From Bacillota bacterium (GTDB lineage Bacteria > Bacillota_A > Clostridia > Christensenellales > Aristaeellaceae), in NCBI GenBank assembly GCA_023421735.1, contig JAEZSP010000078.1, positions 3,025 through 67,024 of the forward strand: 64,000 nt of DNA. Direction: 5' to 3'. A program made the position numbers and the translations under genes. Each line of letters opens with the position of its first letter. Position 1 is the stretch's first letter. The notes under the pieces are model-generated. The model ran no database searches. It was not told the DNA's origin and saw only the letters and a list, made by a program, of their open reading frames with translations. Below, one piece after another: positions 8,454 to 15,044 of this stretch.

Positions 8454-9824
8454 TCATAGATTTGCTTTTACCGCGTCGATCAGCGCGGCCTGGGTTTTGT
8501 CCTTCTCGAACAGAACTTTCACGATGCGCTCGTCAATCGTGCCCTTGGCGATGATGTGGTGGAGAACCACCGTTTCAGCCTTTTGAGCCTGACGCCATAG
8601 CCGGGCGTTGGTCTGCTGGTACAGTTCCAAGCTCCATGTCAGCCCGAACCAGATGATGGTGCTGCCGCCGGACTGCAAGTTCAGCCCGTGGCCGGCTGAA
8701 GCGGGGTGGATGAGAGCGACCGGAAACTCCCCACGATTCCAGCGGGCAATGCTCTCTGACGTGTCCATCCTGGTAAACGGGATGTGGCGTGCTTTCAGCG
8801 TTGCGGCGATGCGCTCCAGATCATGCTTGAACCAGTACGCCACGAGGACGGGTTTGCCGTTCGCAGCCTCGATCAAATCTTCCAGGGCGTCCAGCTTCCG
8901 GTCGTGGATCTGGTGAACAGAGAGCGCCCCCTCATCGCCATAGACAGCGCCGTTCGCCATCTGACAGAGCTTGCCCGACAGCGCGGCGGCGTTGGCGGCG
9001 GTTATATCACCTTCCGCAAGGGGCAGCACAAGGTCGCGTTTCATCTGGTCATAGCACTCGCGCTCCGACTCCGACATCCACACGGGGTATTCCGCGGTCA
9101 CCAATTCCGGCATTGTCAGATGGTCGGTGGACTTCATCGAGATCGTGATGTCGGCGATCTTGGAGTAGATCCGCCGCTCGGCGTCGGGCAGCGGCTTGTA
9201 GCTGAATACCACCTGACCGTTGCGCTTGTCGGGGATGAAGTAATCCGTGCGATACCGCCCGATGAACCGCCCAAGACGTTGGCCCATGTCCAGAAGCCGG
9301 AACTCCGCCCAAAGGTCCATCAGCCCGTTGCTCGAAGGGGTACCAGTCAGCCCCACGATGCGCTTTACCTTCGGACGCACCTTCATCAGGGAACGGAAGC
9401 GCTTGGACTGGTGGGACTTGAAGGACGACAGCTCGTCCACCACCACGGTATCGTAGTCGAAGGACAGTCCGCTTTCCTCGATCAGCCATTGCACGTTCTC
9501 GCGGTTGATGATGTAGACATCCGCTTTCTTCGAAAGGGCGGCTCGGCGCTCCGCTTCCGAACCGACCGCCACCGAGAACCGCAGCCCGGCGAGGTGATCC
9601 CACTTCCGCAGTTCCTCCGGCCAGGTGTCCCGCGCGACGCGCAGGGGTGCAATGCACAAGACTTTATGCGATTCAAAGCTGTCGAACAGTAAGTCAGCGA
9701 GGGCGGTCAAGGTAATCACGGTCTTACCTCAACCCAAGCCCATATCGAGGAACACGGCGGCAATCGGGTTGTTTTCGATGTAGTCGATTGCGTACTGCTG
9801 GTATCCATGCGGTATGAACTTCAT
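8454..9824 (-). pseudogene. SNF2/DEAD-type phage helicase interrupted by in-frame TGA at Walker A
   Basis: The gene starts at the ATG at 9824 (MKFIPHGYQQYAIDYI), overlapping the VRR-NUC stop by 4 nt. It reads 31 residues to LDMGLG, then meets TGA at 9731-9729. The same frame continues GKTVITLTALADLL through a complete superfamily 2 helicase: VDELSSF (Walker B variant of DEAH), GLTGTPSSNGLMDLW, and the C-terminal helicase block ending at 8454. Intact relatives read DMGLGKT with no gap, so the stop plus one glycine codon is a 6-nt insertion inside Walker A. A downstream GTG at 9719 could restart translation but would give a protein without a full P-loop. Unless recoded or a sequencing error, this helicase is inactive. 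Confidence 0.8.
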
Positions 9825-10108
9825 TCGGCGTAACCTCCCATCTCTATCAAAATCTTCTGTATCTGCTCTATGCTATCAAGAACGTAGACCCGAAAGCCCA
9901 GTCGCCGCAGCATCCCATGCCTAGACTCCTGCAAGGGGCGTGGTTTCTCCCCATGGCGCTTCACTTCCACGAAGGCGAGCCTGCCATCCGGAAGAAGTAC
10001 CAAGCGGTCGGGCATTCCATCGAATCCGGGGCTGACGAACTTGGGCGCGATACCTCCCATCGCCTTGACTGCCTCGACGAGTTTGCGCTCCAGTGACTTT
10101 TCACGCAT
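9821..10108 (-). CDS. VRR-NUC domain nuclease
   Basis: 95-residue stand-alone VRR-NUC protein (PD-(D/E)XK superfamily) starting MREKSLERKLVEAVKAMGG. The active-site pattern is visible: E8 in the first helix, GMPDRLVLLPDG (catalytic D) and FVEVKRHGE (ExK). Small VRR-NUC proteins of this kind sit beside the SNF2-type helicase in many clostridial and staphylococcal-like phages and act on branched DNA. The start at 10108 has GGGAGGT about 5 nt upstream. The stop overlaps the helicase ATG. Confidence 0.9.
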   Translation of the reverse strand: MREKSLERKLVEAVKAMGGIAPKFVSPGFDGMPDRLVLLPDGRLAFVEVKRHGEKPRPLQESRHGMLRRLGFRVYVLDSIEQIQKILIEMGGYAE

Positions 10109-10340
10109 GTTGACCTCCCGATCGTTTGTCCTTGTCCCGAGAAAGCTGTCCACGCCAAAACCCTTGATTTTATTGACTTTTCAGGTCTTTCGTGGACGAG
10201 TGGCCATCCAATTCCCTATATATTCTCTACGCGCGTGTGCTTGTGTTGCTTTCCCTTGATATGTACGCTGATTAAATTAATAAGGGGAGCCTGTCCACTC
10301 GTCCGAAAATGCCCCAAAAGCCGCTTGCCGCAAGGGTTTT

Positions 10341-12689
10341 CTAGCCCGGACAGCTTGTCCGCCTGTAAACCCTCTGCCGCCCATACAGCGGGATCTGCTT
10401 GCGCTCGCTGCTTCGCTCCCAACCGCTGACGCGTGTCATGAGGGCGGCAAGCGCGTAGCTGTCGGCGGGCTTCAGTTCGTCGGGCTTTCTGCCAAAGCAC
10501 TCACACCAGATTTCCGGGTTGCTCACGGTCTCCCGGTGCACCACGCCTTTGGGGTGCGTCGGGTCGTCGGGATCGCGGATGAAGTCGCGCCGCTTGTACA
10601 GATCCATCTCGGCCCAACCCTCGGGGAGCAGGCGTTCGAGGTACTCCTCGACCAGCCCCTGACGCTCGTCGACCTCCATGGCATCGCGCTGCGCAGCCTC
10701 GGCTTCCCGAACCATGCCGCCTTCGAGGTACAGCTTCTCACCATCCTCGTAGATCGACTTAGCCTCAGCCCAGATCTGGGCGCGCTCTTCCGAGGTGAAG
10801 CTCCATTTCTTTACCTGCTCCTCTTGGTGTACCTTCACGATCCAGAACCGGCGGTTTCCCGTGATGTCGCGCAGATAGCCGCGCTCACCATTGACGGAGC
10901 CAATGATGATGCACTGCCGCGGATGGCTCTCCACAACCTTGCCGTAGCTTGGACGATACTTATCGTCCGACGTGGAGAGAAAGGCTTTGACCTTTTCGAC
11001 ATCCGCCTTTTTCATGCCGGCGAACTCGGGGATCTCCGCCACCCAGAACCCCTGCAGCTTCTCCGCGCCTGACTTGTCGTCCATATCGGTGAGCGAGAGC
11101 GTTTCAGAGTAATACTCCTCGCCCGCCAGGTCTTTGAACAAGGTGCTTTTACCAATGCCCTGAGCTCCGTCGAATACCAGCACGCTATCGAACTTCGTGC
11201 CGGGCCTGTAGATGCGCGCGACCGCCGCCGCGAATGTCTTTCTGGTGACGGTTCGGACGTAGGCGGTGTCGTCGGCCTGCAGGCAGCGGATTAGAAGGGT
11301 TTCGACCCTCGGAACGCCATCCCAGGCGGGTAGGCCGTCGAGATACTCGCGAATTGGATGAAAACGGCGCTTGTCGGCAGCGTACTTGATCGCGTTGTCC
11401 GACTTGGTGGGCGAGTACAGTCCGTAGATGTGGCTCAAGTAGCCGTACAGTCCGACTTCGTCCGATTTCGACCAGCCAGCCTTGATGCGCTCCCATGGCA
11501 CTTTGCCGCGGACGTCGAGGGTGTCCCGCATCTCGTTGTACGCGACGTTCTTGAGAACGCTGTCATGCAAGGCGATGACGACATAGTTTTCGTAGATATC
11601 GCTGACCTCTCCGCTTTTCTCGACCTCCAGTTTGAGCTGCCACTCCTTATCGCCATCGTCGAGAATGGCAAAGTCTCCACATGCCTGTGCAAGGCGTTCC
11701 TCGGCCAACTGCGCCTTGACCGACGCATCCTCTTTTGCGAAATCGGTCATTGCGTTGTACGACTTCTTTTCATCAAGGTCGCCGAACCTGTGGATTCGCA
11801 CGAGGTCGAACGCGTTCAGGAGCTTGCCGCAGGCGGGATCGGTGGCATGGTGGGAGTACGCGAACTTGCCGTCGTAGAGGACGACGCCGGCGCTGGAATC
11901 GGCGGAGATGTAGTCGTAGCGCCCGCTCATCGCCGAAGGCGCGTAGACATCGGAAAGGAACACCGCGATTGCGTCCTCGATTGTGTAGGCTCGGCAGAAC
12001 GCCCCGACCACACCTTCCTTTTCGAGCGGATCCTGCTGATGACGGATGTTCCGCTGGGCCACCTCGGATTGTCGGCTCGACGTCGGCCAGAGCGAGCAGT
12101 CCCGCCAGTCGGACAACTTCGCCAGGTACTCGTCCGGGTCAAGCTCGTCGCCGCCGATCACCTTGAACACATACTCCCCGTCGGATGGCGTGGACGGCCA
12201 GTACATCAGGCGCTCCGGTTCGTAGGTACTGTCATCGAAGAAATCGATGCCGATCTCGTCCGCCACCAGGCGGGATAGCGCCGCGTACTCATCCGGCGTG
12301 ACGTCTCGGGAGAGCGGGACGACCATGCGGAGCCGCGGGGTTTCCGGCGTGTGGCTGTGCGTGGAGTAGATCGCGCACTTGTGCGTGAACAGCATCTCCA
12401 CGCTGTCGATGAAGGCATGATCGGCATGATCCGCGTCGAGCGTGATGCCCGAGCGGCTCTCGACACTATCCTTCTTGCGCCGACCGGTTTTCAGGTGGCC
12501 AAGGACATAGCCGCCCACGTCCTTCGCGGCGTCGCGCCGATCTTTCGTAAACTTCTGATACTCGGCGACCGTCTCGGTCGTGCGTCGGGTGGACTTGAAC
12601 CGCTCGCACAATTCGTCGAAGTTGGTCTTTTTATTGACCCAGCGCTTGGAAAGGCGGCTGTCGCCGTAGGCGATTTTCAGCTCTCGCAT
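10341..12689 (-). CDS. VapE-type primase/helicase (virulence-associated E)
   Basis: 782-residue replication protein. The N-terminal ~300 residues look like a primase-type domain (SGITLDADHADHAF with acidic residues, then THSHTPETPRLRMVVPLSR), as in AEP/Toprim-like fusions of this family. The C-terminal half is the VapE superfamily 3-like ATPase, with Walker A GAQGIGKST (K514), Walker B VAEIPEFAGM, and sensor region IIGSVNGERGYLRD. It probably initiates and drives prophage DNA replication. Upstream is a tiny coiled-coil gene overlapping the start by 13 nt. The C-terminal end is Arg-rich (YRRTSCPG) and may have drifted. Confidence 0.88.
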   Translation of the reverse strand: MRELKIAYGDSRLSKRWVNKKTNFDELCERFKSTRRTTETVAEYQKFTKDRRDAAKDVGGYVLGHLKTGRRKKDSVESRSGITLDADHADHAFIDSVEMLFTHKCAIYSTHSHTPETPRLRMVVPLSRDVTPDEYAALSRLVADEIGIDFFDDSTYEPERLMYWPSTPSDGEYVFKVIGGDELDPDEYLAKLSDWRDCSLWPTSSRQSEVAQRNIRHQQDPLEKEGVVGAFCRAYTIEDAIAVFLSDVYAPSAMSGRYDYISADSSAGVVLYDGKFAYSHHATDPACGKLLNAFDLVRIHRFGDLDEKKSYNAMTDFAKEDASVKAQLAEERLAQACGDFAILDDGDKEWQLKLEVEKSGEVSDIYENYVVIALHDSVLKNVAYNEMRDTLDVRGKVPWERIKAGWSKSDEVGLYGYLSHIYGLYSPTKSDNAIKYAADKRRFHPIREYLDGLPAWDGVPRVETLLIRCLQADDTAYVRTVTRKTFAAAVARIYRPGTKFDSVLVFDGAQGIGKSTLFKDLAGEEYYSETLSLTDMDDKSGAEKLQGFWVAEIPEFAGMKKADVEKVKAFLSTSDDKYRPSYGKVVESHPRQCIIIGSVNGERGYLRDITGNRRFWIVKVHQEEQVKKWSFTSEERAQIWAEAKSIYEDGEKLYLEGGMVREAEAAQRDAMEVDERQGLVEEYLERLLPEGWAEMDLYKRRDFIRDPDDPTHPKGVVHRETVSNPEIWCECFGRKPDELKPADSYALAALMTRVSGWERSSERKQIPLYGRQRVYRRTSCPG

Positions 12690-12898
12690 TGGATGGTGTC
12701 CTCCAATTCCTTGATTCGGGCATTCGCCGCCGTGAGCGCGGCCTCCAGTTCGGCGAGGCGCAGCTTGAGATACCCGATAACGCTATCGCGATGGAAGATC
12801 TCGTTGTGCTGGCGGTACTTATAGGCGTCCAACTCGCTCTCGGCGCGGATCGCGCGGAGGAGATAGGTTTGCTCCGCGGTGACATTCTTTTGCTCCAT
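12677..12898 (-). CDS. Small coiled-coil phage protein
   Basis: 73 residues starting MEQKNVTAEQTY. It is almost wholly helical with heptad spacing of Leu/Ile/Ala in the second half (LKLRLAELEAAL, ARIKELEDTIQ), suggesting a dimeric coiled coil. It has GAGGTGAAG upstream and its end overlaps the VapE start by 13 nt, so it is translationally coupled to the replication protein. Function unknown. Confidence 0.6.
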   Translation of the reverse strand: MEQKNVTAEQTYLLRAIRAESELDAYKYRQHNEIFHRDSVIGYLKLRLAELEAALTAANARIKELEDTIQCES

Positions 12899-12910
12899 CA
12901 CGTCTTCACC

Positions 12911-13789
12911 TCAATCCCGCATCATCAGTGCGCGGGTGTCGAGCGCACCGCGCCCGCCGTTGTTGTAGACCTTCAAAAGCGCCAGCGCGTGCGCGATATC
13001 AGAGGAAGAACGCTGTTGCCGACGCGCTTCGTCGCGGAGACTCTCGTAGGTCGTGCTTCGCAGCTTCTTTATGAACCGATCCTGGTCGAGCGCCTCGCCG
13101 TACTCCTCGAACAAAACACTGACGCCGCCGAGGATGTACCCGGTCAGGCTCCAAGCCACACCGCCCCAGGTGTCGACGATCAGGCGAAGGATGCGCTCAT
13201 ATTCCTCCGCGCCGCGATCCGTGTACAACTTGTACGCCTTTGCCAGGGCTGCGATGGTGTTCCGGGTCGCGCTGCCGGTGCCCTCCGCCAACGACAGCCC
13301 GACGTTGGCTGTGTGCATGCGGAAATCCTCTGCCTCCGCGCTTCGTGAGATCAGCATCGCGCGCAGCCGGGCGCTGAATGCCACCTCCTTGGACGCGCCA
13401 TTTTGAAGCGCGAACAAGTAGGCCTCGTCCTCATAATTCAAGCCAAAGAATACCTTGCAGTCCACCGGGAAGGCCGTTTCCCCATGAACCTCTTTGAGTG
13501 CCAGCAGCGTGTGCGCGCCGTCGAACACGTAGAAGCACCCGTCTCGCAAGGACACCTTGAGCGTGTTGGCGATGCGCGGGTCGAAGTTGGCCACGATCTT
13601 CTCAACACGAGCGGCGTCGATGCTGCGCTGATAGCTGGTGTCTGTGAAGAGCACATTGCTCATCAACTGGCGGTACTCGTAACCGCAGGTGTCGGTGCAC
13701 ATCCGGACGGCAGTATTCTGGCTGATCTGGCTCCCGATGTTCGAGGTAGCCGCGTTCGTTCGGCGGGCGTTCCGATTCTTCCTACTCAT
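12911..13789 (-). CDS. ParB-like (DUF6551-type) phage protein
   Basis: 292-residue protein. Residues ~45-105 match a ParB/Srx-like fold (YQRSIDAARVEKIVANFDP, then VFDGAHTLLALKEV, where the usual DGHHR signature reads DGAHT). The remainder is helical and charged. Such proteins are common in clostridial prophage replication modules next to a second ParB-like gene, and some ParB-fold proteins are CTPases or nucleases. The variant DGAHT makes any catalytic role uncertain. The start overlaps the upstream ParB-like gene's stop by 4 nt. Confidence 0.65.
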   Translation of the reverse strand: MSRKNRNARRTNAATSNIGSQISQNTAVRMCTDTCGYEYRQLMSNVLFTDTSYQRSIDAARVEKIVANFDPRIANTLKVSLRDGCFYVFDGAHTLLALKEVHGETAFPVDCKVFFGLNYEDEAYLFALQNGASKEVAFSARLRAMLISRSAEAEDFRMHTANVGLSLAEGTGSATRNTIAALAKAYKLYTDRGAEEYERILRLIVDTWGGVAWSLTGYILGGVSVLFEEYGEALDQDRFIKKLRSTTYESLRDEARRQQRSSSDIAHALALLKVYNNGGRGALDTRALMMRD

Positions 13790-14871
13790 TGGTTGTCCAT
13801 CTCCTTCATGTATTCGTCAAAGATATCCACGATATCAGCCGCGGAGTCCAATATATCCCGCAGCGCCTGGGTATTCTCCGGGGAGGCCATCCCCGACGTG
13901 TACAGCTTGATGGCGTTGCCCGCGGCAGCGAGGAAGTTGCCGACCACGAAGCGCATATGATCCTCGACGAAGTGGAACATATCCTTCCGATCGGGCAGCG
14001 GCGCGCCCACGTGGATGGGGTGTCCCTTGTGCATGGCAACCGAGGAAAGCGGCTGCGCGGAGACCGGCTGTACGGGCTGCGGCACCGTGATTGGTTGTGT
14101 CGCCACCGGTCGCGTGGTCTGCCTGGCGGCTTCGGCCGCTTGCCGTGAAGCCTGAGCTATCTCCCGCTCGCAGTCTTGGCACAGCGCGGAGAAGCCGTGG
14201 CGGTTTGACGGGATGGCGAAGTCGGTCACGGGCTTTTCTTGCCCACATCTGTCACATGCCTTGGTTTCGTCCGCGTGCTCCTTGTGCATCAGGTCGGTGT
14301 AGGCGCGGTTGATTGATACTTCGCCGCGCCGGAGCTTTAGCTTGGTATCGTCGTCAACCGCCCCGGTCAGCTTCTTGACCTTATCGATGGTGTCGTGGGA
14401 TACACCGGCCATCTTCGCGAGCTGCCTTCGTGTTTCTCCGGATGGTGCATTTTGTTCCGCAGAATTCTGCGTGACAGAATTGTCGATGGATTTCCGAAGC
14501 TGACGTACCTTCGACTGAGCCCTGAGTAGCGGCTCGAACTTAATCGCCAGTTCGCCGCGCTGGAACGAGGTCAGGTTTCGCCGCCCCAACTGGTTCGTAA
14601 TGATCCAAAGTAGCGCGTCGTCCCGGCTCTCGAACACCTTCTCTGAAACTGCAAAAGGGATTGAGTGCTCCTGGCAGATCGCGTAGCGGTTATGGCCGTC
14701 GACGATCACGCCGTTCCAGACGATAAGCGGCGAATCGCAGCCGCTTTTCACGATGTTGTCCTCCAGCATGCTTCGCTCCTCATTGGTTAGCGGCGGGATC
14801 AGGTCACGGAATTCCGGATCAATCGTCAACGCGCGTAGTTCCTTGCCCGCATCCGGCTGTTTCTCATTCAT
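13786..14871 (-). CDS. ParB-like nuclease/partition-type protein with zinc-finger segment
   Basis: 361-residue protein starting MNEKQPDAGKELR. The N-terminal ParB domain shows VDGHNRYAIC (the DGHxR signature) and the helix-turn-helix-like LGRRNLTSFQRGELAIKF. A KorB-like ETRRQLAKMAGVSHDTIDK helix-turn-helix comes next, then a CxxC..CxxC zinc ribbon (CDRCGQEKP...CQDCERE). A Pro/Gln-rich linker and a helical tail end the protein. It probably binds DNA in the prophage replication module. Start 14871 is chosen because GGAGAG lies 9 nt upstream, while an alternative ATG at 14904 has no good ribosome site. Confidence 0.75.
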   Translation of the reverse strand: MNEKQPDAGKELRALTIDPEFRDLIPPLTNEERSMLEDNIVKSGCDSPLIVWNGVIVDGHNRYAICQEHSIPFAVSEKVFESRDDALLWIITNQLGRRNLTSFQRGELAIKFEPLLRAQSKVRQLRKSIDNSVTQNSAEQNAPSGETRRQLAKMAGVSHDTIDKVKKLTGAVDDDTKLKLRRGEVSINRAYTDLMHKEHADETKACDRCGQEKPVTDFAIPSNRHGFSALCQDCEREIAQASRQAAEAARQTTRPVATQPITVPQPVQPVSAQPLSSVAMHKGHPIHVGAPLPDRKDMFHFVEDHMRFVVGNFLAAAGNAIKLYTSGMASPENTQALRDILDSAADIVDIFDEYMKEMDNQ

Positions 14872-14976
14872 GGGTAACTCTCCTTCCACTTGCTTGTTAT
14901 TCATGGCCCGCGGTCCACCGTCGAGTGTTCCACACAAAGTCATCCTGAACGCCCTTTCTGAGGGCTTGGTATGGTA

Positions 14977-15020
14977 GTGCCCTCGCTATTAGCCACGGCG
15001 GGCGGCCTGTTTTGCGTGAA
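14977..15020 (-). promoter_or_regulatory. Candidate prophage promoter, copy A of a 44-bp repeat
   Basis: A 44-bp sequence upstream of the ParB-like operon matches 34 of 44 positions with the segment at 19897-19940, with no gaps. On the minus strand both contain CACGCAAAAC followed ~13-16 nt later by GTGGC(T/C)(A/T)ATAGCGA(G/A)GGCAC, where the TATAG/AATAG core resembles a -10. Both copies lie in non-coding gaps upstream of operon starts. A promoter read by a phage sigma-like factor is an inference. Confidence 0.4.
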
Positions 15021-15044
15021 ATGGGACAAGGCTAAATGTTTTTC

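Noticed and set aside
9720..9731. TGA read as tryptophan or selenocysteine in the helicase
   Set aside because: Other genes in the window end normally at TGA, no SECIS-like hairpin is apparent, and the codon is an extra residue within Walker A rather than a substitution.
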